The translations under genes were made by a program, and so were the position numbers. The notes beneath the pieces were generated by a model, which had not been told where the DNA came from, searched no databases, and worked only from the letters and a program-made list of their open reading frames with translations. A stretch of DNA of 10,650 bases, from assembly GCA_934725655.1 (NCBI GenBank), contig CAKVCJ010000039.1:1-10650 (forward strand), read 5' to 3'. Every line of letters begins with the position of its first letter. Position 1 is the stretch's first letter. Shown here one piece after another: positions 1-7,332 of this stretch. The stretch comes from an uncultured Brachyspira sp. (GTDB lineage: Bacteria; Spirochaetota; Brachyspiria; Brachyspirales; Brachyspiraceae).

Positions 1-665
1 GAAGCATGACTATTTTTGGAAGCTATATAGGAAAAGAGAGAACTATAACAAATGAAACTCTTATAATAGTAGTATTGGATACTTTAATAGCTTTTTTATC
101 TGGGCTTGTTATATTTCCTGCAAGTTTTGCTTTTGGGGTTAATCCGGGAGAGGGAGCAGGATTAGCTTTTGTTACGCTTCCTAATATATTTAATTCTATG
201 CCTTTATCAAGGGTTTGGGGAGTGTTGTTTTTTGTATTTTTATCTATGGCGGCTCTTACTACTGTTATAACGGTATTTGAAAACTTAATTGCTTTCACTA
301 TGTCTGAGTTTAACTTAAAAAGAAATATATCTTCTGTAATAGTTGGTATTGTAGTATTTGTTTTGGGTTCTACTACGGCATTAGGTTTTAATGTGTTATC
401 ATTTATAGAGCCTATGGGAAAGGGTACTACTTTTTTAGATTTGTATGACTTTATTGTTACATATAATTTGGTTGAGCTTGGAGGTATGTATATAATAATA
501 TTTTGCGTCTCTAAATATGGTTGGGGTTGGGATAATTTTATAAAGGAAGCTGATATGGGAATGGGTGTTAAATTTCCTCAATTTACAAGGTTTTATATAA
601 CGTATATTCTTCCTGTAATCATATTTATAATATTTATAATTAATTATATTGTTAAGTTTTCTTAA
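1..665 (+). CDS. Sodium-dependent transporter of the NSS (neurotransmitter:sodium symporter) family, 3' part
   Basis: The 5' end lies outside the window; the reading frame is open from base 3 to the TAA at 663-665, giving about 220 residues, roughly the C-terminal half of a family protein of about 440. The sequence aligns by eye with LeuT from the end of TM6 onward: the SYIGK segment matches LeuT SYVRK, and AFVTLPNIF matches LeuT GFITLPAIF in extracellular loop 4. MAALTTV (about residues 81-87 counted from the ATG at 6) matches the TM8 segment holding the Na2 sodium-site residues Thr354/Ser355. Five hydrophobic helices follow the start (about 19-43, 69-98, 108-130, 146-170, 196-216), which fits an 11-helix bacterial member. 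Such proteins import amino acids or related amines with sodium across the inner membrane. The substrate cannot be read from this half. A terminator follows closely, so this ends its transcription unit. Confidence 0.9.
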   Translation, partial: SMTIFGSYIGKERTITNETLIIVVLDTLIAFLSGLVIFPASFAFGVNPGEGAGLAFVTLPNIFNSMPLSRVWGVLFFVFLSMAALTTVITVFENLIAFTMSEFNLKRNISSVIVGIVVFVLGSTTALGFNVLSFIEPMGKGTTFLDLYDFIVTYNLVELGGMYIIIFCVSKYGWGWDNFIKEADMGMGVKFPQFTRFYITYILPVIIFIIFIINYIVKFS

Positions 666-713
666 AAGTGACTTCATGGCAAAAAACGTATAAAAAACAA
701 TAGACAATCTTTT

Positions 714-749
714 GGAGAGTATAAAGATATATTATGCTCTCCTTTTTTT
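714..749 (+). terminator. Intrinsic terminator after the NSS transporter
   Basis: An 11-pair stem is formed by GGAGAGTATAA (714-724) and TTATGCTCTCC (732-742) with one G-U pair, a 7-base loop and a run of seven T (743-749). It lies 48 bases after the transporter stop and separates it from the metal-resistance promoter. Confidence 0.88.
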
Positions 750-761
750 ATATATTAGGTG

Positions 762-790
762 TTGACATTATTTTTATATAAGTATATCAT
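762..790 (+). promoter_or_regulatory. Sigma70-like promoter of the arsR-family/P-type ATPase operon
   Basis: A perfect -35 TTGACA (762-767) is followed after 17 bases by TATCAT (785-790), one mismatch from the -10 consensus. The predicted transcript would start near 797, about 30 bases before the regulator ATG. A TATAAT at 796-801 also exists but has no -35 at proper spacing. Confidence 0.7.
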
Positions 791-811
791 TATATTATAA
801 TATAGTTATAT
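776..811 (+). promoter_or_regulatory. Candidate operator: repeated ATATAnnTATAT palindromes over the -10 and start region
   Basis: Two 5-2-5 inverted repeats of the form ATATAnnTATAT occur at 776-787 (middle AG) and 800-811 (middle GT), with centres 24 bases apart. A perfect 14-base palindrome TATATTATAATATA (791-804) lies between and partly overlaps the second. They cover the -10 element and predicted start site, where an autoregulating ArsR/SmtB repressor would be expected to bind. The site lacks the TGAA...TTCA core common in SmtB/CzrA operators, and AT-rich DNA produces such palindromes by chance, so this is tentative. Confidence 0.35.
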
Positions 812-827
812 AGAAATAGGACTATCT

Positions 828-1220
828 ATGGAAAAAAAGAAAAAAAACAATAAACAACAAAGCATCATAGAAAGCTATGAAGATAATTGTGAGATAAATA
901 CAAAAGAAGAGAATATATCATCTTTTATACCAAAACTTCCAAATGATGATGAGTTTTCGGTTTTAGCTGATTTCTTTTCTGTATTTTCTGACCCTACAAG
1001 ATTAAAGATAATATCTGTTTTAAGCGAGAGAGAATTATGCGTTCATGAATTGGTATCTTTTCTTGATATGAAGCAGCCTTCTGTATCGCAGCATTTAAAG
1101 ATGTTATGGCAGGCTAGGTTAGTGAAGAAAAGAAAAGTTGGGCTTCACGTTTTTTATAGGCTTGATGATGAACATATAGAAAAAATTTATGCTTGGGGGT
1201 ATGAGCATGTTAAAGAATAA
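828..1220 (+). CDS. ArsR/SmtB-family metal-responsive transcriptional repressor, probably zinc-type
   Basis: 130 residues. A charged, poorly conserved N-terminal tail (1-40) precedes a winged helix-turn-helix domain (about 44-112) with the family features FSDPTRLKIISVL (53-65), ELCVHEL (69-75) and the recognition helix QPSVSQHLKML (83-93). The last helix reads D114-x-H116 ... H127-x-x-E130, the same residues and spacing as the SmtB/CzrA alpha-5 Zn site (Asp104, His106, His117, Glu120 in SmtB). Cys71 sits where SmtB has Cys61 of the alpha-3 site, with His73 two residues on; Cys21 could be an N-terminal ligand. Family members are dimers that leave their operator when metal binds. The P-type ATPase start lies inside this gene, overlapping by 14 bases, so the two are co-transcribed and probably translationally coupled. 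The start is the ATG after a weak AGGA (818-821). Zinc or a similar divalent ion as inducer is inferred from the ligand set. Confidence 0.9.
   Translation: MEKKKKNNKQQSIIESYEDNCEINTKEENISSFIPKLPNDDEFSVLADFFSVFSDPTRLKIISVLSERELCVHELVSFLDMKQPSVSQHLKMLWQARLVKKRKVGLHVFYRLDDEHIEKIYAWGYEHVKE
1195..1199 (+). promoter_or_regulatory. Ribosome binding site that fixes the ATPase start
   Basis: A run of five G ends 7 bases before the ATG at 1207, while the upstream in-frame ATG at 1201 is only one base away and the start at 1189 lies before it. The site is inside the regulator gene, so translation of the ATPase probably depends on ribosomes finishing the regulator. Confidence 0.6.
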
Positions 1221-2898
1221 AGAAAAAATTTTATTTATTAGTGAAATTACTATTTCCATAATTGTTTTAATTTTACTTAATGTTTTGCATGATGAAATTC
1301 ATGGTTTAATAGAATATGTAATATTTTTCATACCTTATTTCATTTTAGGAAGAGAAGTTTTTAAAAATGCTGTATTAGATTTTGTGCATGGCAAGTTTAT
1401 GAGAGAGAGTTTTCTTATGAGCATTGCCACAGTTGGCGCTATAATACTTCATCAATTGCCTGAGGCTTTGGCAGTACTTCTTTTCTACAGAATAGGTGAA
1501 TATTTTGAAGATATGGCAGTTGATAAATCTAAAAGAACAATAGCAGCACTTATGTCTATAAGGGCAGATTTTGCTAATATCATAAAAGAAGACGGAACTA
1601 TACAAAAAGTTGATATTTCTAAAGTTAATATAAATGATAATATATTAATTAATCCTTTTGAGAAAGTGCCATTAGATGCTGTTATTTATGAAGGGGAGAG
1701 CTGGCTTGACACTAAGGCATTAACTGGTGAGAGTATGCCAAAGGATGTGAAAGTTAACGATGAAATTTTAGCAGGTACTATAAATGGAGAGAGCAGCATA
1801 AAGGCTAAAGTTATTAGAGTATATGCAGAGTCTTCTATAGCAAAAATATTAAAATTAGTTCAGGAATCTCAAAACAGAAAGGCAAATATAGAGCAATTCA
1901 TCACAAAGTTTGCTGGGATATACACTCCTATAGTTGTATTTGGAGCTGTTTTACTTACTATAATACCTACAATAATATATGGAAGAGAGTTTTTTAATGA
2001 TTGGTTTTCACGTTCTCTTACATTGCTTGTAGTTTCTTGTCCTTGTGCTTTTATGGTTGGCATTCCTTTAACATATTTTGCTTCTATAGGACGAGCTTCA
2101 AAGTTTGGAATAATGGTTAAAGGCGGGGTGTTTTTAGATTTGCTTGCTAAGACTAAAAAAGTAATTTTCGACAAAACAGGAACTCTCACCAAAGGTAAGT
2201 TTTATATAAGAGAGATAGAAAATGCTGGCATATATGATGATGATACATTAATTAAATATGCTTCTTTGGCAGAAATAGGCTCTTCTCACCCTATAGCCAT
2301 ATCTATAGTAGAGCATTACAAAAAAAATCATGAAATAAATGAAAGTTTAATAACATCACATAAAGACATTAGGGGTAAAGGTTCAGAATCAATCATTGAA
2401 TGCAAAAATATTTTAATAGGAAAGCTTGATTTATTAAAACAAAATAATATAAAACTTCCAGATAATATTAACAATAAATTTAATGTTTATATTTCAATAG
2501 ATGGTGAATATGCAGGTGCTTTTTATATTGATGATATAATAAAAGAAGATACTAAAGAAGCTATTGATTTGTTAAACTCCATGAATATAGAAACTGCTTT
2601 AATTAGCGGCGATAATATAGAACGCGTTACTTCATTTGCAAAAGAGAATAATATACAATCATTTAATGGAGGCTGTTTGCCTGAAGAGAAAGTAAATGTA
2701 TTAGAAGGTATGATGAAAGAGAGTAAAGTTTCAATATTTGTAGGAGACGGTATAAATGATGCCCCTTCTTTGGCACGTGCTGATATTGGTATTGCTATGG
2801 GAGGGCTTGGTTCTGATGCTGCTATAGAAAATGCTGATGTTATTATAATGGACGATAAACCTTCTAAAGTGGCTGCTATTATCATATTGTTGTTTTAG
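1207..2898 (+). CDS. P1B-type heavy-metal (Zn/Cd/Pb/Co) export ATPase, main part, cut short by a frameshift
   Basis: 563 residues from the ATG at 1207. It would pump soft divalent cations out of the cytoplasm at the cost of ATP. Visible marks: N-terminal hydrophobic helices (about 10-100) with no N-terminal GMTCxxC metal domain; actuator loop TGES (173-176); the CPC metal-site motif in SCPCAF (278-280); phosphorylation motif DKTGT (322-326, Asp322); the P1B-specific SSHP (359-362) of the nucleotide domain; GDGIND (513-518). The family type (CadA/ZntA rather than copper) is supported by SCPCA, by the missing HMA domain and by the SmtB-type regulator just upstream. After MDDKPSKVAAII the frame runs into ILLF and a TAG at 2896-2898; the missing last two helices lie in the next reading frame. 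As read, the protein lacks the TM7-8 residues needed for transport, so it is probably inactive unless the shift is a sequencing error or is bypassed. Confidence 0.88.
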   Translation: MLKNKEKILFISEITISIIVLILLNVLHDEIHGLIEYVIFFIPYFILGREVFKNAVLDFVHGKFMRESFLMSIATVGAIILHQLPEALAVLLFYRIGEYFEDMAVDKSKRTIAALMSIRADFANIIKEDGTIQKVDISKVNINDNILINPFEKVPLDAVIYEGESWLDTKALTGESMPKDVKVNDEILAGTINGESSIKAKVIRVYAESSIAKILKLVQESQNRKANIEQFITKFAGIYTPIVVFGAVLLTIIPTIIYGREFFNDWFSRSLTLLVVSCPCAFMVGIPLTYFASIGRASKFGIMVKGGVFLDLLAKTKKVIFDKTGTLTKGKFYIREIENAGIYDDDTLIKYASLAEIGSSHPIAISIVEHYKKNHEINESLITSHKDIRGKGSESIIECKNILIGKLDLLKQNNIKLPDNINNKFNVYISIDGEYAGAFYIDDIIKEDTKEAIDLLNSMNIETALISGDNIERVTSFAKENNIQSFNGGCLPEEKVNVLEGMMKESKVSIFVGDGINDAPSLARADIGIAMGGLGSDAAIENADVIIMDDKPSKVAAIIILLF

Positions 2899-3131
2899 AA
2901 AATATATTGCTTGCTTTAGTAATTAAATTTGGTGCTATAATACTTGGAGCTTTTGGACTTGCTTCTATAGCACTTGCAATATTTGCTGATACTGGAGTTA
3001 CTGTTATAGTTGTACTTAATGCTTTAAGGCTTCTTTATCCTATAGGTGAGAAATCAAATGTTGAAAAAGTGAATACACAAAATATAGACATAAAAGTAAC
3101 AAGCTGTGATTGCGGACATCATCATAGTTAA
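2883..3131 (+). pseudogene. C-terminal fragment of the same P1B ATPase, in the -1 frame
   Basis: From about CAT at 2883 the -1 frame reads HIVVLENILLALVIKFGAI and then FADTGVTVIVVLNALRLL, which is the TM7-TM8 end of CadA/ZntA-type ATPases. The Lys in ALVIKFG corresponds to ZntA Lys693 and the Asp in FADTG to ZntA Asp714, both part of the transmembrane metal site. It ends in a Cys/His-rich tail, CDCGHHHS, before TAA at 3129-3131. A TTG at 2907 could be called as a start and gives a 74-residue product, but there is no convincing ribosome binding site before it. Compared with S. aureus CadA, the join lacks about four residues, which fits loss of about 13 bases (any loss of 3n+1 gives this shift). 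It is best read as the broken-off end of the upstream gene. Confidence 0.8.
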
Positions 3132-3169
3132 TTTTTATAGTTATAAATTATATTTTTTATATTTTAATA

Positions 3170-3198
3170 TTTAAATATTTAAAAAATAAATATATAAT
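3170..3198 (+). promoter_or_regulatory. Possible promoter of the MscS-family gene
   Basis: TATAAT at 3193-3198 lies 17 bases after TTTAAA (3170-3175), a four-of-six match to the -35 consensus. The surrounding 103 bases between genes (3132-3234) are almost pure A/T, including a palindrome AATATTTAAATATT (3166-3179), so chance matches are likely. I saw no convincing terminator for the upstream operon here. Confidence 0.3.
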
Positions 3199-3234
3199 AT
3201 TATGATAATAAAAACAAATTAGTTTGGAGTTCTA

Positions 3235-4272
3235 ATGGAATACCTAAAAGAGACAGTTTTTTATGGAAACAGCTTATTTAAATATTTAATTTCTTTAATA
3301 TTATTTATTTCAAGTTTTGCTATTATGAGAATAGGGCTTTCACTTTCAGTAAGGTTATTAATGAAAGTGAATGTTAAGTTTCAGAATTCATTTTTTGCTG
3401 CTTTAGCAAGAAGTGTAAAAAAAAGAAGCATACCTGTTATATTAGTGGCTTCTATAGCTATAGCAAAATCTACTTTAGTATTGCCTAAAGTATTAGGTGG
3501 ATACTGGGGTAAAATATTGGCTGTATGTATAATTGTTTTCTCTGTATTATTTATATGTGATATTATAACTAATTTTACGGATAACTATTTATCTCAGAAA
3601 AAAAATGTTATTATATCTGATGGAATAGTTACTTTAACAAAAGTATTAGTATGGATAATTGGTATTTTAACTATACTTTCAAATGTTGGTGTTAATGTTA
3701 CTACATTTATTACTGGGCTTGGAATCGGCGGTGTTGCTGTGGCTTTTGCTGCTCAAAGTATAATAGCTGATTTATTTAATTATTTTGTTATTGTTTTTGA
3801 TAAGCCTTTTTTGAAAGGAGATTTTATACAGATTGATCAAGATTTAGGTACTGTTGAATATATAGGAATAAAATCTACTCGTATAAGAAGAAACACAGGC
3901 GAACAGCTTTTAATTTCTAATACTAATTTGCTTGCTTCAAGAATACAAAACTATAGAGTATTAGAAAAAAGAAGAAAATATATGGTTTTAGGAGTAGAAT
4001 ATTCCACTCCGTTAGAAACACTTAAAAAAATACCTGATTTAGTTAAAACTATTATAGAAAGCGAAAGTTCTACTACATTCTCTAGTGCAAGATTTGTAGA
4101 GTTTGCCGATTCTTCATTAAATTTTGAAGTGATATATTATGTTAATGTTTCAGATTATACTGAATTTGTTACTGTAGTAGAAAAGATTAACTATAAGATA
4201 GTAGAAGAGTTTGCTAAGATTAATGCTAACTTTGCATTCCCTTCAACTACTGTTTATGTTAGTAAAGATTAA
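3235..4272 (+). CDS. MscS-family small-conductance mechanosensitive ion channel
   Basis: 345 residues. Hydrophobic segments lie at about 14-36, 66-84, 92-113 and 133-153, followed by the pore-lining TM3 with its small-residue pattern [21 protein letters not shown] (161-181, running on to about 190). The next part, [41 protein letters not shown] (192-232), is the beta domain typical of the family, then the alpha/beta C-terminal domain to 345. Such channels form homoheptamers in the inner membrane and open under membrane tension to release solutes during hypo-osmotic shock. Compared with E. coli MscS (286 residues) it has one or two extra N-terminal helices. The start is set by GGAG at 3226-3229, 5 bases before the ATG. 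It appears to be a single-gene unit; its stop overlaps the stop of the convergent chemoreceptor gene. Confidence 0.93.
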   Translation: MEYLKETVFYGNSLFKYLISLILFISSFAIMRIGLSLSVRLLMKVNVKFQNSFFAALARSVKKRSIPVILVASIAIAKSTLVLPKVLGGYWGKILAVCIIVFSVLFICDIITNFTDNYLSQKKNVIISDGIVTLTKVLVWIIGILTILSNVGVNVTTFITGLGIGGVAVAFAAQSIIADLFNYFVIVFDKPFLKGDFIQIDQDLGTVEYIGIKSTRIRRNTGEQLLISNTNLLASRIQNYRVLEKRRKYMVLGVEYSTPLETLKKIPDLVKTIIESESSTTFSSARFVEFADSSLNFEVIYYVNVSDYTEFVTVVEKINYKIVEEFAKINANFAFPSTTVYVSKD

Positions 4273-6065
4273 GGCTTTAATTTAAAATACTCTAACTTAT
4301 GATGCACATTTAAAGTATCGTCTGCTACTTCTTTACCCAAAATAGAACTTTGATAAACAAGCTGTGAGTTCTCTTGTGTTATAGTATTTAATTCATTCAT
4401 AGCTAAATTAATTTCTTTTACGCTGTTCTCTTCTGTGGATACAGAGTTATATACTTCCAAAAGAAGATTTGATACTTCATTGGCTGAGTTTTCTATTTTT
4501 GAAAGTATTTCTAAAGAGTGCGTAACAGATTCATATCCTACATCTATTTTTGATAAAGTTTTCTCTATAATGTTTGTTATATTACCTGCTGCCTCATTAA
4601 CATTATTAGCTAAATTTCTAATTTCTAAAGCAACAACAGCAAAGCCCTTACCTTGTTCACCAGCACGGGCTGCTTCTACTGCTGCATTTAATGCTAAAAT
4701 ATTTGTTTGTAATGCTATATCTTGTATAAGTTTTGTAATATTAGAAATTTCCTTACTCGAAGATGATATATCATACATATTGTTAGATATTTTATTAACT
4801 GCTTCAACTCCGCTTTTTGAATAATCTGCTACTTTTATGCCCATATCTTTTGCTAAATTACTATGTTTTGATGTTTCAGATATTGAAGTAAAAAGACTCT
4901 CTATAGAACTTGTTATCTCTTCTATAGCGGCAGCCTGAGATGAAGTTCTATCAGATAAATTATAAATGCCGTTTGATATTTGTGCTGTAGAGTTCTTAAT
5001 GCCGTCTATATGTGATTTGATGCCATAAACTATTTTAGATATCTTTTCTTGCATATCATTTAAAGAGTTAGTTAAATGTCCTGATTCATCTTTTAATGAT
5101 AAATCTTTTTTATTGAAGTTGCTGTTAAAATTTCCTTCCTTCATAAAATCTATTATTTCTATAGAATGATTTAAAGGCTTAATAACTTTTGATACTAATA
5201 AAGCTTCAATAATAATTAAAATTATCATAATTAATAGTATAACAAGCATTATCAAATGAAATTGAATATTAATACTTTTAGCGTCCCCTTTAAAAACAAT
5301 TATCCAAGGAGCATTAGATAAAGTTTGTATGCTGTACCATTTATCTTTATATACCTTCGTTTCATTTAGATGTGAAGAAAAATTATCTTTAAAATTTGCA
5401 AATAATGGGTCTGTAAATAGATTATTATCTTTATTTAATAAATATTTTTTATTATCATGCGTTATATAAATTCCTTCTTGTGATACAATATAACATTCAC
5501 CCGTAAAACTATTTTTTGCATTTTCTATTATTCCATTAATATCTGTAAAATCTATAGAAAACACTCCAAGCAAAGAATTATTATTATAAGCAGCTTTACT
5601 GAATGTAACTGTAAGTTCATTTACTATAAAATCTATATAAGGCTCACTTATATAAACATCATTAGTTAAAACAGCATTTTTATACCAATCTCTTGAAGTT
5701 TGATCATAAGAACGGTCATATTCTGCTAATGTATTAATAAAAACCCCGCCTTGAGAATATGGAACAGTTTCCCCATAATATACATTTAAATATCCTGTTT
5801 GTGATTTAGCAATATTAGTAAAAAACTTTCCTATAGTTTCTACATCAGGATTTGCTTCGAGGTTATTTACTACAGTATTAACTGTATTTTTTATTTCATT
5901 AATTTGTCCTTCGGTTATATTTTTTAAGTTCAGAGTTTGAAAATGTTTTTCTTTTAAAAATTTCCCTATATATATTGGCTTATAAATAAAATATATTAAT
6001 AAAAATGAAGCAAATAAAAATATTGAAAAAGTTAAAATAAACTTAGACATTAATCCTTTTTTCAT
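4269..6065 (-). CDS. Methyl-accepting chemotaxis protein with extracytoplasmic dCache sensor
   Basis: 598 residues. TM1 is at about 9-29. A periplasmic region (about 45-260) follows with the double-Cache signature: RDWYKNAV (125-132), [22 protein letters not shown] (139-160) and LLGVFSIDF (165-173). TM2 spans about 269-291, a HAMP-like linker about 292-345, and a cytoplasmic coiled-coil domain 350-590 whose tip [37 protein letters not shown] (450-486) is the highly conserved CheA/CheW-binding hairpin. It would sense a small ligand, often an amino acid or organic acid in this sensor class, and control CheA and flagellar rotation. It lacks the C-terminal NWETF-type CheR-docking pentapeptide. 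The start ATG has AGGA 7 bases upstream (6073-6076 on the complement). The ligand cannot be read with confidence. Confidence 0.93.
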   Translation of the reverse strand: MKKGLMSKFILTFSIFLFASFLLIYFIYKPIYIGKFLKEKHFQTLNLKNITEGQINEIKNTVNTVVNNLEANPDVETIGKFFTNIAKSQTGYLNVYYGETVPYSQGGVFINTLAEYDRSYDQTSRDWYKNAVLTNDVYISEPYIDFIVNELTVTFSKAAYNNNSLLGVFSIDFTDINGIIENAKNSFTGECYIVSQEGIYITHDNKKYLLNKDNNLFTDPLFANFKDNFSSHLNETKVYKDKWYSIQTLSNAPWIIVFKGDAKSINIQFHLIMLVILLIMIILIIIEALLVSKVIKPLNHSIEIIDFMKEGNFNSNFNKKDLSLKDESGHLTNSLNDMQEKISKIVYGIKSHIDGIKNSTAQISNGIYNLSDRTSSQAAAIEEITSSIESLFTSISETSKHSNLAKDMGIKVADYSKSGVEAVNKISNNMYDISSSSKEISNITKLIQDIALQTNILALNAAVEAARAGEQGKGFAVVALEIRNLANNVNEAAGNITNIIEKTLSKIDVGYESVTHSLEILSKIENSANEVSNLLLEVYNSVSTEENSVKEINLAMNELNTITQENSQLVYQSSILGKEVADDTLNVHHKLEYFKLKP

Positions 6066-6097
6066 TCATTAGTCCTAAAAGTAAAAATAGCTATGTA

Positions 6098-6125
6098 ATT
6101 ATAATATAAATATGAAAAAAAGCAA
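6098..6125 (-). promoter_or_regulatory. Possible promoter of the chemoreceptor gene
   Basis: On the complement, TATAAT (6103-6098) lies 16 bases after TTGCTT (6125-6120). The -35 falls inside the terminator hairpin and T-run of the upstream gene, so the two signals would share DNA. The -10 is perfect but the -35 is weak. Confidence 0.4.
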
Positions 6126-6140
6126 ATTTGTTAAATTGCT
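6115..6140 (-). terminator. Intrinsic terminator of the par operon, overlapping the last codons of the DUF4384 gene
   Basis: On the complement, AGCAATTT pairs with AAATTTGCT (6140-6121) as an eight-pair stem with one bulged T and a 3-base loop, followed by a T-run (6120-6115). The stem begins in the codons for the last two residues and includes the TAA stop (6133-6131). Confidence 0.6.
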
Positions 6141-7321
6141 GGTTTGGATATGATATATATTTTAGATATTTGCCAATTATTAGAAAGTTTTAATTTGAGA
6201 GAAGATTTTAATTTTATTACCATTTCAGCGGCTCTATTTTTATTTCCAGATTTAAATCCATCCCCATTAAAATATTGCTCTTCTAACCATATGGCTTCTT
6301 TTTTCATAAATATTGCATAAAAACTATCTAAGCCAAATGGAGCAGAAACAACCATTTTAAAAATAGAGTTTTCTGGGGGAATGGTATATTCTGTATTAGA
6401 ATCTATATTATTTTTTCGAATATTATTATTTTCCATATAATTATTAAAATCATTAGGATGCATCAAAATAATATTTCCATCATTTTGCAATGCTAATATA
6501 TATAAATAACCATCTTCTGTTGAATTAAATTTTATTTTAAATGTTTCATTTTCTATTATTTCACCGCTATTTCTTATAATATGAATTTCATTGCTTGATG
6601 TAATTCTCTCTATTTCAAAGTTTAAATTAATATCACTGTTTTCATTAATAAGAGAGTCTAATATGCTTTTTGCAAAATAATACTCTAAATAAGTTCCTAT
6701 TTCACTAATTTGAGAATTAGCCTGATTTGATGCTATAGATTTATATTCTTTAAGAGTTTCATTTTTTGTGATATCTATTACTGTAAAGTTATAAAAAAGT
6801 TCATATTCATTTGTTTCTGATGTATTATTAGTGCTTTGAGGATTTCCGAGTTTTTCTTCTATTATATCATTTAATTCTTTTTTTTCTTGAGTATAATTAT
6901 TTAATTTGTCTAATGTATTTGCTATATCGTTAGAATAAGATTGAATAATTTCATTGGTAAGCAGAATATTTGTTATATTGTTTGTTTGTAAATTATTAGT
7001 TGCTATATTATTTGTATTTTTTAGTTTTAATTCACTATCCATTATAATTGCAACATTAACTTTTAAATTTGATGCTACTGTTAAGCCTTGTTCTAATGTT
7101 AATTCATTTGTTTTGAATAGTCTTTTTTTCATTCTATCTACTGTAATGGTGTAGGGGTGTTTTAAATAGGGGAAACGATTTATAGTTCTTACAATATCTT
7201 TTCTTAAAGGAGAGTTGTTTTTTAATTCATAGTTTAAATCTACTATAGATATTTTTAATTGTTCTCTCGAATATAAACAAAATATATTTAATAATAATAT
7301 AATTAGAACTTTTAATTTCAA
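6131..7321 (-). CDS. Secreted protein with a DUF4384-like domain, third gene of the par operon
   Basis: 396 residues, function unknown. Residues 1-18 look like a signal peptide ending near CLYS; the Cys is not in a good lipobox. Residues 21-98 (LKISIVDLNY... VASNLKVNVAIIMDSEL) have the alternating pattern of CsgG/LpoB-like domains that read 'vaVldf ... a..lgad.vi.G', a weak inference. A low-complexity stretch rich in Asn and Thr (101-170) follows. Residues 258-340 (FKIKFNSTEDGYLYILALQNDGNIILMHPND ... TIPPENSIFKMVVSAPFGLDSFYAIF) fit the DUF4384 pattern of envelope or secreted proteins. There is no ATG at the start: the frame begins at a TTG (7321-7319), 6 bases after AGGAG that overlaps the parB stop. 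Only 9 bases separate it from parB, so it is co-transcribed, and a terminator covers its stop codon. A role in partition is not shown; it may simply share the promoter. Confidence 0.8.
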   Translation of the reverse strand: MKLKVLIILLLNIFCLYSREQLKISIVDLNYELKNNSPLRKDIVRTINRFPYLKHPYTITVDRMKKRLFKTNELTLEQGLTVASNLKVNVAIIMDSELKLKNTNNIATNNLQTNNITNILLTNEIIQSYSNDIANTLDKLNNYTQEKKELNDIIEEKLGNPQSTNNTSETNEYELFYNFTVIDITKNETLKEYKSIASNQANSQISEIGTYLEYYFAKSILDSLINENSDINLNFEIERITSSNEIHIIRNSGEIIENETFKIKFNSTEDGYLYILALQNDGNIILMHPNDFNNYMENNNIRKNNIDSNTEYTIPPENSIFKMVVSAPFGLDSFYAIFMKKEAIWLEEQYFNGDGFKSGNKNRAAEMVIKLKSSLKLKLSNNWQISKIYIISKPAI

Positions 7322-7327
7322 AAATAT

Positions 7328-7332
7328 CTCCT
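7328..7332 (-). promoter_or_regulatory. Strong ribosome binding site for the TTG start of the DUF4384 gene
   Basis: On the complement, AGGAG occupies 7332-7328 and lies 6 bases before the TTG at 7321-7319. It overlaps the parB TAG stop (7333-7331), suggesting coupling of translation. It supports the TTG as the true start, as no in-frame ATG is nearby. Confidence 0.7.

Noticed and set aside
2773..2782. GGCACGTGCT, containing the CACGTG core of parS, inside the ATPase gene
   Set aside because: The flanks do not match TGTTT...AAACA; the bases encode the conserved stretch after GDGINDAPS, so it is coding sequence by chance.
2523..2885. Long open frame on the - strand inside the ATPase gene
   Set aside because: The + strand frame holds GDGIND and other P-type ATPase motifs; the opposite frame is a shadow with no recognisable domain or start signal.
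2886..2898. Programmed -1 ribosomal frameshift at the T-rich end of the ATPase frame
   Set aside because: The codons TTG TTG TTT TAG do not make an X XXY YYZ heptamer, and about four conserved residues would still be missing, so deletion explains the join better.
3132..3234. Palindromes such as AATATTTAAATATT as a terminator or operator
   Set aside because: The stretch is nearly all A/T with no G-C pairs in any stem, so a stable hairpin is unlikely and chance palindromes are expected.
4435..4824. Open frame on the + strand inside the chemoreceptor gene
   Set aside because: It lies opposite the highly conserved signalling hairpin of the chemoreceptor and is a shadow of it.
7001..7030. Repeated TNN-type codons in the DUF4384 gene as a tandem repeat
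   Set aside because: The Asn/Thr-rich segment is degenerate at base level with no fixed unit; it looks like a low-complexity linker.
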